DNA from: Curvibacter sp.
Lineage (GTDB): Bacteria > Pseudomonadota > Gammaproteobacteria > Burkholderiales > Burkholderiaceae_C
Assembly: GCA_003500955.1 (NCBI GenBank)
Contig: DNQP01000045.1
Coordinates: 1-16,640, forward strand
DNA: 16,640 nucleotides
Direction: 5' to 3'
Below the pieces are notes generated by a model. That model searched no databases. It saw nothing but the letters and a program-made list of their open reading frames with translations, and had not been told where the DNA came from. The stretch's first letter is position 1. The number at the start of each line of letters is the position of its first letter. Both the position numbers and the translations under genes were made by a program. This document shows, piece after piece, positions 7,982-14,266 of the stretch.

Positions 7982-8008
7982 GACGAAAGAGCGCCTGCGA
8001 TTTCGACC
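7982..8008 (-). promoter_or_regulatory. Candidate ECF42 promoter upstream of the inner YciI gene
   Basis: On the minus strand GGTCGA (8003-8008) is followed after 17 nt by CGTC (7982-7985). As I recall, the ECF42 consensus is TGTCGA at -35 and CG(A/T)C at -10, so five of six and four of four bases match. Transcription would start near 7975, giving a leader of about 45 nt before the ATG at 7930. No similar pair was found upstream of the outer YciI gene. Confidence 0.45.
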
Positions 8009-8022
8009 ACAGCGGGTCGAAA
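8001..8022. repeat. Inverted repeat TTTCGACC-N6-GGTCGAAA
   Basis: Perfect 8-bp arms at 8001-8008 and 8015-8022 with a 6-nt loop lie in the 121-bp gap between the two YciI genes. The left arm coincides with the predicted -35 element. There is no T-run on either strand, so it is more likely a protein-binding site or an mRNA processing hairpin than a terminator. Confidence 0.55.
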
Positions 8023-8051
8023 ATATTTCCGTATAGGGCGTTAGCGAGCGC

Positions 8052-8408
8052 TCAGTTCTCGTAACAGGGCGCGGTCTCCCGCACCTCCACCGTGCACCAT
8101 TCGGCGGCCGGGCATTGCCGCGCGAGCTCCAGCGCTTCCTCGCGGGTCTGGCAGTCGACCAGGAAGAAGCCGCCCACCATTTCCTTGGCCTCGGCAAAGG
8201 GGCCGTCGGTCAACGAGGCCCGGCCCTGGCGCACCTGCACGCGCGTGGCGTGTTCCTGGGAAGCCAGGGACTCCACAGCCAGCAGCTGGCCGCGCGCACG
8301 CAACTCGTCGGCAAACTGGAGCATGCGGCCATAGACCTCGCGGCCTTCGGCTTCGCTGCGGGTGCGGCGCTGGCCCGTGGGTTCGACCATCATCAGCATG
8401 TAAGGCAC
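8052..8408 (-). CDS. YciI-like DGPF-domain protein (outer copy)
   Basis: A 118-residue YCII-related protein with DGPFAEAKE at residues 68-76 and the typical opening YMLMMVEP. It is a paralogue of the neighbouring 130-residue protein, which carries the motif at the same residue number. The start is a GTG at 8406-8408 with GGGAG about 6 nt upstream. The first ATG (codon 4) would remove part of the first beta strand. It is separated from the inner copy by 121 bp holding an inverted repeat and a candidate promoter, so it may have its own promoter. The ECF42 neighbourhood makes membership of the sigma factor regulon likely. Biochemical function is unknown. Confidence 0.9.
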   Translation of the reverse strand: MPYMLMMVEPTGQRRTRSEAEGREVYGRMLQFADELRARGQLLAVESLASQEHATRVQVRQGRASLTDGPFAEAKEMVGGFFLVDCQTREEALELARQCPAAEWCTVEVRETAPCYEN

Positions 8409-8484
8409 GACAACTCCCTGTTTCTGCGGACGGGAAAGGCAAACATCATAGCGAGCACGCCTGACGCGCAGATGCCGCCACCGG

Positions 8485-8519
8485 TATGCCGAGACCGGGA
8501 TCTGTCTCGACGTCGCATA
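8485..8519. repeat. Interrupted inverted repeat in the intergenic region
   Basis: TATGC-CGAGAC (8485-8495) pairs with GTCTCG (8504-8509) and, after a 5-nt bulge, with GCATA (8515-8519). It sits in the 247-bp gap between the outer YciI gene and the end of the di-haem cytochrome gene. There is no T-tract, so it may be an operator or a weak hairpin. I see no gene in the rest of this gap. Confidence 0.35.
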
Positions 8520-8655
8520 GCCTGCTGGGTCGGCAGGAGGCCGCAGCGCATCGCCGCGCTGACGGCAGCACGGGGTGACGGTGGCTGGCGCATGGAGCTG
8601 CCAGCCCTCGCGCCCCTGAATATCCGTCGCGCCTGCGGCGACCTTCGATCACGGG

Positions 8656-9957
8656 TCATTTGTGAGCGCTGAGTGTGCCCATGAACGCCACCAGATCCTT
8701 GATCTCGGCCTCGCTGAGTGTGATCGGGGTTCGCTCAACATGCGTGCCGGCCGACGCGCCACCATGGTGGTGCACCAGCTCGGAGCGCCCGACGGCGGCA
8801 TGCGGCGCGGCGATGTAGTGGCGCACCACCTGCTCCAGCGTGGCGAACTGGCCCGCGTGCATGTACGGCGGTCTGTCGGCGACCCCGCGCAGCCCGGGCG
8901 TCTTGAACGCACCCTCCAAGCCCGGGTCATCGGTGACCATGAAACGCAGCTCCTGGCACTGTGCCGGCTGCGCGTCGCTGTAAGGCCCCAGACAGTTGAA
9001 CTCATCGGTCTGCACCGCCGCAAGAGCGCCGGCCCGCCCCCGGTCAGGCCGAGCCCGGTCGCGCGGCGGCACGCCGGTGTTGTGGAAATGCTGGTCGGTG
9101 AACAGCGGGCCCTGGTGACAGCTCACACACTGCGCCTTGCCGATGAACAGCCTCAGGCCCCGCACCTCATCCGCGCGGAGCATCTGGCCGGCGGCGCGTT
9201 CGCCGCGCAGCACGGCATCAAGGTAGCCGTCCAGGCGTGTCGGCACGATCGGCAGCGACTTCTCGTACGCCGCGATGGATTTGCCGATGTTCGCGAACAC
9301 CCGCGACACCTCGTCACGGCGTCGTGCGTCGAGCGTCGACCAAGCCGCCCGCTCGGCGGCACTGCCCTGAGGACCGGCATCGGCCGGCAGGCCTTCCAGT
9401 CGCGGTAATGCGCCGAACACCGCCTCGTAGCTGGGCCGGTAGTTCGTGGCCACGACATGGGCAAGCCGGGTCCGGTTGGTTCCATGTTCCATCGGGTCTT
9501 CCAGCGGGCCCAGGGCCTGGGCCCACAGGCTGTCTTTGCGACCATCCCAGAACAGCCAGGTGGCATGACCCGCGCCGACGATGGGCATCGCGCGGCGCGT
9601 TCCGGTGCCGAGGCCTCGGCTCACGGCCAGGCCATCCTGGAACTGCTTGCTCGGCACGTGACAGGTCGAACAGGCAACGGCCCCGTTGCGGCTCAGCCGC
9701 GTATCCTCGAACAGGCGACGCCCAAGCTCGACGGCCGCCGGCTGCCGTTCCACCGCGTTCGAGGGATCGGCCGGCACGGACGGCAGCCGCTGCAGGCTCA
9801 GCGAGGCCAACACGGCTTTCTCGTCCGCACGCCAGCGCACCGGTCCCGCCATGGGCTCGCCTGTTTCGCCAGCTCCGGCGATCGACAGGGTCAGCCCTGC
9901 CCCCAGCATGGCGATGAGCGTGGCGAGAGCCCAGGTCCCCGTGTGTCGTCGACGCAT
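8656..9957 (-). CDS. MauG/cytochrome c peroxidase-like di-haem c-type cytochrome
   Basis: A 433-residue exported electron-transfer protein or peroxidase of the CCP_MauG family. An N-terminal hydrophobic signal segment (about 8-30) precedes two covalent haem sites, CSTCH at residues 96-100 and CVSCH at 277-281. The family pattern GRRLFEDTRLSRNGAVACSTCH, FWDGRKDSLWAQA and the late PYMHAG motif are present. Two additional cysteines lie about 320-335. The substrate cannot be told: peroxide detoxification and MauG-like protein oxidation both occur in this family. I chose the ATG at 9955-9957 because GAGG lies 8 nt upstream; the ATG two codons earlier has only 2 nt spacing. It starts 10 bp after the YtkA-like lipoprotein gene, so the two are probably co-transcribed and act together in the periplasm. 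Confidence 0.88.
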   Translation of the reverse strand: MRRRHTGTWALATLIAMLGAGLTLSIAGAGETGEPMAGPVRWRADEKAVLASLSLQRLPSVPADPSNAVERQPAAVELGRRLFEDTRLSRNGAVACSTCHVPSKQFQDGLAVSRGLGTGTRRAMPIVGAGHATWLFWDGRKDSLWAQALGPLEDPMEHGTNRTRLAHVVATNYRPSYEAVFGALPRLEGLPADAGPQGSAAERAAWSTLDARRRDEVSRVFANIGKSIAAYEKSLPIVPTRLDGYLDAVLRGERAAGQMLRADEVRGLRLFIGKAQCVSCHQGPLFTDQHFHNTGVPPRDRARPDRGRAGALAAVQTDEFNCLGPYSDAQPAQCQELRFMVTDDPGLEGAFKTPGLRGVADRPPYMHAGQFATLEQVVRHYIAAPHAAVGRSELVHHHGGASAGTHVERTPITLSEAEIKDLVAFMGTLSAHK

Positions 9958-9967
9958 CGTCATCGCC

Positions 9968-10423
9968 TCACCGTGTGTTGGGTGTCGTCGGGCCGGCGGC
10001 CACGGGGGCCTGCGTCACCACCGTGTTGAAGGTGACCTGGTCGACGCCCGGAGGCCCGTCGATGAAAAGCTTGATCTCCCACCACCCTGTCATGCTGAAC
10101 TTCATGCCCTCGATGAGGTAGCTGCCGTCGGGAAATTCGCGCGTCACCCGCGGCCGGGTCGGAAGGCCGTGGCCGTGCTGCGGCATGCCGCCGTCGACGC
10201 GAATACGGGCCTGCGAAACCGGTGTGCCGGACGGCGTGCTGAGCTTGACCTGCCACGTATGCAGCTGGTTGATCGCCGCGGGCCGCTCCGGCGGCTCCAG
10301 GGTGACCAGGTACTTTCCTTCCGCACTCGTGCGGGTGAGCTCGAGGTCTTTGGGTGGCGACATGCAGCCTGCGGTGAGGGCGAGCGCGGCGATCGATAGC
10401 GTGGTGGCGATGAAACGGTTCAT
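9968..10423 (-). CDS. YtkA-like domain lipoprotein
   Basis: A 151-residue predicted lipoprotein. The signal peptide ends with the lipobox LTAGC and lipidated C20. A YtkA-like/FixH-like beta-sandwich follows, with MPQHGHGLPTRP at about residues 80-91, DGSYLIEGMKFSMTGWWEIK at about 99-118, and DQVTFN near the end. The M-x-x-H-x-H cluster could bind copper, but this is inference. The ATG at 10421-10423 has GGGAA about 8 nt upstream. It directly precedes the di-haem cytochrome gene, which suggests a shared periplasmic redox or metal-related role. Upstream lies a 401-bp stretch with no other minus-strand gene. Confidence 0.78.
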   Translation of the reverse strand: MNRFIATTLSIAALALTAGCMSPPKDLELTRTSAEGKYLVTLEPPERPAAINQLHTWQVKLSTPSGTPVSQARIRVDGGMPQHGHGLPTRPRVTREFPDGSYLIEGMKFSMTGWWEIKLFIDGPPGVDQVTFNTVVTQAPVAAGPTTPNTR

Positions 10424-10824
10424 GGCAGAGTTCCCGGTGAAGTTGAGGTGCTAGGCAAGCCCATGGACCGCGCGATGCGGCGTAGGGCTGCCCTCACTGT
10501 CGGTTCAGATCGGGACGGCGACCAGCGGGAAGCGACCAGGGGTCGAGGAAAGGTCGGGAGCTGTCGGGATCGACGACCGAAAGGTCACGCGGCGTTGCGC
10601 TGATTGACCGTGATCCACCACCTGGGCATGTCCTGGCCTGGTCGCCCATATCCACCCGACCACCCGCCCGCTTGATCGACATCGCAGGCTGTTGAGAGCT
10701 CGTTTGCGACGGCTCATCGCAAACCGGTGTCCTCCCGGGCCGAGACCCACGAGACTTGCCAGGCCGCCACCACCGCGGCTGATTCAGGACCCCGAACCCA
10801 GGCCCCTCCCGAAAGGCACCCACC
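10424..10824. other. Intergenic region between the YtkA-like gene and the DUF3563 gene
   Basis: These 401 bp separate divergently read genes and should carry both promoters. I see no credible coding region. Open frames here on either strand lack ribosome sites and family features. The clearest structure is the inverted repeat at 10702-10724. No confident sigma-70 promoter could be assigned. Confidence 0.5.
10702..10724. repeat. Inverted repeat GTTTGCGA-N7-TCGCAAAC
   Basis: Perfect 8-bp arms at 10702-10709 and 10717-10724 lie about 100 bp upstream of the DUF3563 start. The 23-bp length and symmetry suit a dimeric repressor site. No T-run follows it, so a terminator is unlikely. Confidence 0.5.
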
Positions 10825-10965
10825 ATGCATGCTCTTCTCAAATGGATCGCGCACTTCCTCCGACATCGGCCGCAGCCGAGTCGCGAGGAGCGCTACCTCG
10901 CACAGTCGGTCGACGCACAGGACCTGGAGGTCCGGCTCCAGGCGCTGGAGCGGACGCGGACCTGA
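10825..10965 (+). CDS. DUF3563 family small protein
   Basis: A 46-residue protein, and the only convincing plus-strand gene in the window. Its C-terminal half, EERYLAQSVDAQDLEVRLQA followed by LER, matches the characteristic DUF3563 pattern (E-R-Y-L, then D-x-x-D-L-E-x-R-x-x-x-L-E). The N-terminal part is a short amphipathic helix (LLKWIAHFLRHRP). The family is typical of Betaproteobacteria and has no established function. The ATG at 10825-10827 is preceded by AAAGG about 9 nt upstream. It converges on the LytTR regulator gene, with 35 bp between the stops, and is easily missed because of its length. Confidence 0.75.
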   Translation: MHALLKWIAHFLRHRPQPSREERYLAQSVDAQDLEVRLQALERTRT

Positions 10966-10990
10966 GCCCGCGCCATGCTCGGGCGTCAGG
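10961..10990. terminator. Hairpin between convergent genes, possible bidirectional terminator
   Basis: CCTGAGCCCG (10961-10970) pairs with CGGGC (10980-10984) and, after one bulged G, TCAGG (10986-10990). The stem overlaps the DUF3563 stop codon and ends 10 bp from the stop of the LytTR regulator. The lack of a T-run lowers confidence that it terminates transcription by itself. Confidence 0.35.
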
Positions 10991-11000
10991 CACATCCGGG

Positions 11001-11807
11001 CTACATCGGCCGGAAGAGATGGCCGAACGCGCGGCTGACCTTCAGCGGGCGCTGCAGGCCCCGCAAGGCCAGGCTGTAGTGGCCATTCTCGTCACGCGTC
11101 GCGCTGAGGATGGCGTTCGAGTTGACGAGCACGCTGCGATGGACCTGCAGGAAGTCGCTCGAATCGATGCGTGCCATCAGCTCGCGCAGGCTCATGCGTA
11201 CGAGCACCTCCCCCGCTGACGTCACCACATTGACGTACTTGTCGGTCGCCTCGAAACACAGGACTTCGGTCACCGGAATCATGCGCACGGTATTGCCCAC
11301 GCCGGCGCGGATGACCTTGATCCGTTCGCCGGCCGGGACGGAAGGCGTGGTCATGGCCTGTACACGGTGCATCAAATCGGCGCGCGCCCCGGCGGCGGGT
11401 GGCGCGGACCGCCCTGCGATGCGGGCCTGCAGCCGGGTCACCGTCTGCTGCAGGCGCTCGGCGGTCACCGGTTTGAGCAGGTAGTCCACGGCGGCTCGCT
11501 CGAACGCAGCGACTGCGAACTCGTCGAAGGCAGTGACGAACACGAACAGCGGCTCCACCTGGTCGTCAGGCCAATCATCGGCGACCGCCTCAGCCACCTC
11601 GATCCCGGTGCGGCCGGGCATCTGGATGTCCAGAAAGACGATGTCCGGTGTCTCGGCCAGCGCCAGCGCTGTCGCCTGCAGGCCGTCTTCGACCATGCCG
11701 ACGATGCGCAGTTCGGGCCAGACCTGCCCAAGCAGCCGCGCCAGGGAGCGGGCAAGCACGGGTTCGTCCTCGGCGATCAGCGCGGCAGGACCGTGATCTT
11801 GGGCCAT
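11001..11807 (-). CDS. LytTR-family response regulator (AlgR/LytR type)
   Basis: A 268-residue regulator. The receiver domain (about 8-122) has the acidic pair E13/D14, phosphoacceptor D60 in IVFLDIQMPG, and K112 in YLLKP. A linker of about 40 residues leads to a LytTR DNA-binding domain at about 163-263, recognisable by EVLCFEATDKYVNVVTSAGE, FLQVHRSVLVN and the C-terminal LKVSRAF. The ATG at 11805-11807 has AAGG 6 nt upstream. The ATG two codons earlier abuts that site and was not chosen. It lies 19 bp after the LytS-type kinase, making a standard two-gene system. The targets are unknown. Confidence 0.92.
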   Translation of the reverse strand: MAQDHGPAALIAEDEPVLARSLARLLGQVWPELRIVGMVEDGLQATALALAETPDIVFLDIQMPGRTGIEVAEAVADDWPDDQVEPLFVFVTAFDEFAVAAFERAAVDYLLKPVTAERLQQTVTRLQARIAGRSAPPAAGARADLMHRVQAMTTPSVPAGERIKVIRAGVGNTVRMIPVTEVLCFEATDKYVNVVTSAGEVLVRMSLRELMARIDSSDFLQVHRSVLVNSNAILSATRDENGHYSLALRGLQRPLKVSRAFGHLFRPM

Positions 11808-11826
11808 CAGCATCCTTCTCTGCGGG

Positions 11827-12909
11827 TCAGGCGGGCAGGAAGACGAGTGACCGCACACCCGCCGGGTCGCGCCGTTCGAGCTCAAGCCGTGCGGCCGCAC
11901 CGTAGACCACCTGGAGCCGTTCGCGCACGTGCCGCAGTCCATAACTTGCGCCCCTGGGGCGTTCGGCGGACGCCGTCTCTGAATCCGACGCGGACGGCGA
12001 AGGCAGCCCCAAGCCGTCGTCTTCGATACGGATCTCGATCCCCTGCTCGGTTGAACGCGCCACGACGTCGATATGGCCAGCGCCGACCTTGGGTTCCAGC
12101 CCATGCTTGATGGCGTTCTCGACCAGAGGCTGGAGCAACATCGGCGGCACCCTGGCGCCTTCGATCGCGTCGGGCAACTCCAGCCGCCATGTCAGCCGCG
12201 GGCCCATCCGTATCGACATGATCTCCAAGTAGGCACGGAGCTGCGCGAACTCACGCCCGAGCGCAACCCAGTCGGCCTGCGAATCGGCCAGCGTCCCGCG
12301 CAGATAGACGATGAGCCGGTCGATCATCAGCTCGGCGCGGCCGGCATCCTCTCGCACGAGCCCGCGCAGATTGGCCAGGGTGTTGAAAAGCATGTGCGGA
12401 TCAAGCTGGGTCCGCAGCAAGCGAAGCTGGGCCTCGACTGCCAAGCGCTGGGCCTCGGCACGCGTGGCCGCTTCGCGAGCCAGCTGCTCGCGGGTCGCGA
12501 AGTAGCGCAAGCCCAGACCGCCGACCAGCACAGTGAACAGCAGCGGGCCGACGCTGACGAGCTCCACCCCGACCAGACGCATGGGCTCGCCGAGCAACAC
12601 AAAGGCGATCTGGTGCCCCAGCAGGTAACCCACGGGGATCGCGATCACGCCCGTCAGCAGCCAGCGTGCGCCCGCCGGGAGCCGGTCGAAACGGCGTTGC
12701 CGGCGCAAGAGAACCACGCAAGCAACCATGGTGAGGCCGACGCATTCCGAGAAGACCAGCAGACGGCCCAAGGTCTCCAGGCCCGGGGCCAGCACATGCA
12801 AGAGGGCGGCAGCAACAGCCCATACGACTGCGGAGACAAGGAAGACAGCCAGCACGCCCCGGGGTGTCTCAGGCCACAACGCGGCACCGGGCGTCGATGA
12901 CAGATACAT
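11827..12909 (-). CDS. LytS/AlgZ-type membrane sensor histidine kinase
   Basis: A 360-residue kinase of the His_kinase (PF06580) class. Four hydrophobic segments at about 18-40, 48-68, 83-107 and 115-136 form the membrane sensor. A short coiled coil (about 139-165) leads to the phosphoacceptor motif TQLDPHMLFNTLANLRGL with H172. The ATPase shows the N box LLQPLVENAIKHG (258-270) and EDDGLGLP (296-303). The ATG at 12907-12909 has a GAGAGG site about 10 nt upstream. An in-frame extension to 13269 reads through the neighbouring DUF2938-like gene and is not credible. The partner LytTR regulator follows after 19 bp. The stimulus is unknown. Confidence 0.9.
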   Translation of the reverse strand: MYLSSTPGAALWPETPRGVLAVFLVSAVVWAVAAALLHVLAPGLETLGRLLVFSECVGLTMVACVVLLRRQRRFDRLPAGARWLLTGVIAIPVGYLLGHQIAFVLLGEPMRLVGVELVSVGPLLFTVLVGGLGLRYFATREQLAREAATRAEAQRLAVEAQLRLLRTQLDPHMLFNTLANLRGLVREDAGRAELMIDRLIVYLRGTLADSQADWVALGREFAQLRAYLEIMSIRMGPRLTWRLELPDAIEGARVPPMLLQPLVENAIKHGLEPKVGAGHIDVVARSTEQGIEIRIEDDGLGLPSPSASDSETASAERPRGASYGLRHVRERLQVVYGAAARLELERRDPAGVRSLVFLPA

Positions 12910-12983
12910 GGGTGGGATGCCTCTCTCGTGCGCCTTGATCGGCCTGGGCCATTGTAGGGGGCGGGCAGGCTCACGCCAAGCGG

Positions 12984-13475
12984 CTACAGACTCGCCCCGA
13001 GGGCCATCACGACCCCCAGACCCAGACCATAGGGCAGGTGTGAGACGGTGCTGGCCAACAAGGCGTTCGATCCACGCGGTCCCTTGCGCCCGAACCAGCC
13101 CCAACCGAAGGCCGGCAGCAGCAGCAGCCAGGGCAGGAACGACGTTGCCGCGCCGAAGACGATTCCGCCCCAGAGGCGATGGGTCGGCAACGTCCATCCG
13201 CCCATCTGCAGCAGCGCGGCATAGCCCAGCGCGACACCGCCACCCCCGATGAGCAGATGAAACACCCATCCCGCCCGCACCTCACCCCGCCGTGCCGGCG
13301 AGCGAGCGATGTCCGTGTGCGTGATCTGCCCTTGCAGCAGGCCCAGCGCCCAGCGGCCGACCAGGGCAACGCTGACGCCGCTCGTCAAGCCTGCGCGGGC
13401 GGCGAGCATCTCGGTGATGTCCATGAGTACGGCACCGACGATGCCCCCCATATAGGCCAAGGCAAAGCTCTCCAT
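12984..13475 (-). CDS. Probable DUF2938 family membrane protein
   Basis: A 163-residue inner membrane protein with four predicted helices at about 4-20, 68-90, 101-121 and 142-161. The features GGIVGAVLMDITEM near the N-terminus, VGRWALGLLQGQITHTDIA at about 39-57, GWVFHLLIG at 69-77 and a late HLPYGLGLG fit DUF2938, a family of unknown function. The ATG at 13473-13475 has AAGGAA about 7 nt upstream. It lies 74 bp before the LytS-type kinase start and 102 bp after the metallothionein-like gene stop, so it may be co-transcribed with either. The family call is from pattern memory, but the membrane topology is clear. Confidence 0.68.
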   Translation of the reverse strand: MESFALAYMGGIVGAVLMDITEMLAARAGLTSGVSVALVGRWALGLLQGQITHTDIARSPARRGEVRAGWVFHLLIGGGGVALGYAALLQMGGWTLPTHRLWGGIVFGAATSFLPWLLLLPAFGWGWFGRKGPRGSNALLASTVSHLPYGLGLGVVMALGASL

Positions 13476-13577
13476 GGCAATTTCCTTTGGTTGTGGCGAG
13501 GCGCCGTGGGATCACGAGGATCCGCGCCCCGTGGCCGCCGCATGACGGCGCGGGTGTGACGGTCGATGCGACCCGGC

Positions 13578-13757
13578 TCAGGACTGGGCGCCAGGGCCTT
13601 GGGTGCTGGCACGGCAGGCGCACTGGGGGCCACACTGGCAGCTTGCGCCGCAGGCGCAGGTGCTCGGTGCAGCTTGCTGCTGGCAGCCACAGGTACAGCC
13701 GGTGCCGGGACAGTTGGCGCAGTTGCAGGCGGTTTGAGGGGTGGTGTTCACGGTCAT
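13578..13757 (-). CDS. Metallothionein-like cysteine-rich protein
   Basis: A 59-residue protein with 12 cysteines, no histidine and no aromatic residue. The cysteines occur mostly in C-x-C pairs: positions 11/13, 21/23/25, 34/36, 40/42 and 46/48, with a single C16. This points to a cytoplasmic metal-thiolate cluster binding Cu(I), Zn(II) or Cd(II). It does not show the CxxC/His zinc-finger pattern of classical SmtA/BmtA proteins. The ATG at 13755-13757 lies only 1-2 nt from AAGGAA, so a GTG at codon 3 (13749-13751), about 7 nt from that site, may be the true start. A longer in-frame extension to 13964 adds low-complexity residues and was rejected. Confidence 0.72.
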   Translation of the reverse strand: MTVNTTPQTACNCANCPGTGCTCGCQQQAAPSTCACGASCQCGPQCACRASTQGPGAQS

Positions 13758-13861
13758 TTCCTTCGGTTTGGATCGAGTACGGGATGTCCTCGATGCCCGC
13801 ACTGTCGCTGCGATCCGCAAACCTTCCCAGGCCATTGCGACAGGCCGTCCAAGGTGCACCG

Positions 13862-13891
13862 CGAACGGTCGCTGCGGTCGACCGAACGGTC
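13862..13891. promoter_or_regulatory. Direct repeat CGAACGGTC at 21-bp period with a central palindrome
   Basis: CGAACGGTC occurs at 13862-13870 and again at 13883-13891, exactly 21 bp (two helical turns) apart. The palindrome CGGTCGACCG (13875-13884) lies between and overlaps the second copy. The site is 105-135 bp upstream of the metallothionein-like start, a plausible place for a metal-responsive regulator. The rest of 13758-13965 shows no gene. Confidence 0.35.
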
Positions 13892-13965
13892 CGCTCGTTC
13901 GCTCGCTGGCGTGGCCCTCAAGCGAGTCAGAGCGGACGTATCCGCCCACCCCGCCGGACCCCATG

Positions 13966-13996
13966 AAAAAAGCCGGCCTGTTGCCAGGCCGGCTTT
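13966..13996 (-). terminator. Strong intrinsic terminator (minus strand)
   Basis: AAAGCCGGCCTG (13969-13980) and CAGGCCGGCTTT (13985-13996) form a perfect 12-bp stem with a 4-nt loop. On the minus strand it is followed by a T-run supplied by the six A residues at 13966-13971. It would stop leftward transcripts coming from the cytochrome b561/YceI operon before the metallothionein-like gene. On the plus strand only TTT follows before the G-rich end of the adjacent repeat element. Confidence 0.85.
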
Positions 13997-14030
13997 GGGG
14001 GGCTGTTCATGCCCATTTCTCAAATGCGAA

Positions 14031-14125
14031 CGTAGTGAAAACGGTGCCAATCTAGGCGCGCGACGACGCCCAGGCTGGCCGCCTGGGCTAGGAGTGCAAC
14101 GACGAGTGGCACCGTTTTCACCACG
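14031..14125. repeat. Internal hairpin 1 of the 268-bp element
   Basis: Arms at 14031-14049 and 14107-14125 match over 19 bp with one mismatch; the core is GTGAAAACGGTGCCA. Nested inside is an 8-bp stem, GCCCAGGC (14068-14075) with GCCTGGGC (14081-14088), around a 5-nt loop. Confidence 0.8.
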
Positions 14126-14136
14126 TTCCCTCCGGG

Positions 14137-14234
14137 TTGCGGCAAAAAAAGCCATGCGGGGTGTTGCGCGGACTTGCCGGGGGCTGCCCCGGCTGCGTCC
14201 ACGCGCCTACCGCATGACTTTTTTGATCCGCAAC
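14137..14234. repeat. Internal hairpin 2 of the 268-bp element
   Basis: Imperfect arms at about 14137-14159 and 14210-14234 share GTTGCGG, an A6-7 run and CATGCGG on one strand, with small differences between. Nested inside is GCCGGGG (14176-14182) with CCCCGGC (14187-14193) around a 4-nt loop. Confidence 0.65.
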
Positions 14235-14266
14235 GCATCTTGAGAAATGGGCATGAACAGCCCCCG

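Larger units (their letters stand above)
13998..14265. mobile_element. 268-bp element with 26-bp perfect terminal inverted repeats and two internal hairpins (MITE-like or structured repeat)
   Basis: The ends are 26-bp perfect inverted repeats (13998-14023 and 14240-14265) beginning GGGGGCTGTTCATGCCC and ending TTTCTCAA. One indel inwards the match resumes at ATGCG. Inside are two long hairpins (14031-14125 and 14137-14234), so a transcript would fold as a three-way junction. There is no transposase and no open frame with a ribosome site. No target-site duplication is evident at the junctions. It matches no insertion sequence I recognise. A MITE, a REP-type dispersed repeat or a structured RNA are all possible. 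Confidence 0.6.

Noticed and set aside
8656..10423. MbnH/MbnP-type copper system
   Set aside because: The di-haem enzyme is of the broad MauG class, but the small partner is YtkA-like rather than MbnP-like, so the specific name is not supported.
10494..10841. 115-codon minus-strand open frame in the divergent intergenic region
   Set aside because: It has no ribosome site and no family resemblance, its composition resembles shadow frames, and it overlaps the DUF3563 start region.
12910..13269. In-frame N-terminal extension of the LytS-type kinase by 120 codons
   Set aside because: It would overlap the DUF2938-like gene, and its residues look like an out-of-frame reading of that gene.
13818..13856. 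MerR/CueR-type operator (ACCTTCC and AAGGT) upstream of the metallothionein-like gene
   Set aside because: The half-sites are separated by far more than the short spacer usual in MerR-family promoters.
13998..14265. Tn3-family end, suggested by the run of G at the terminus
   Set aside because: Beyond the initial Gs the sequence does not follow the conserved Tn3-family terminal pattern as I know it, and no transposase or resolvase is present.
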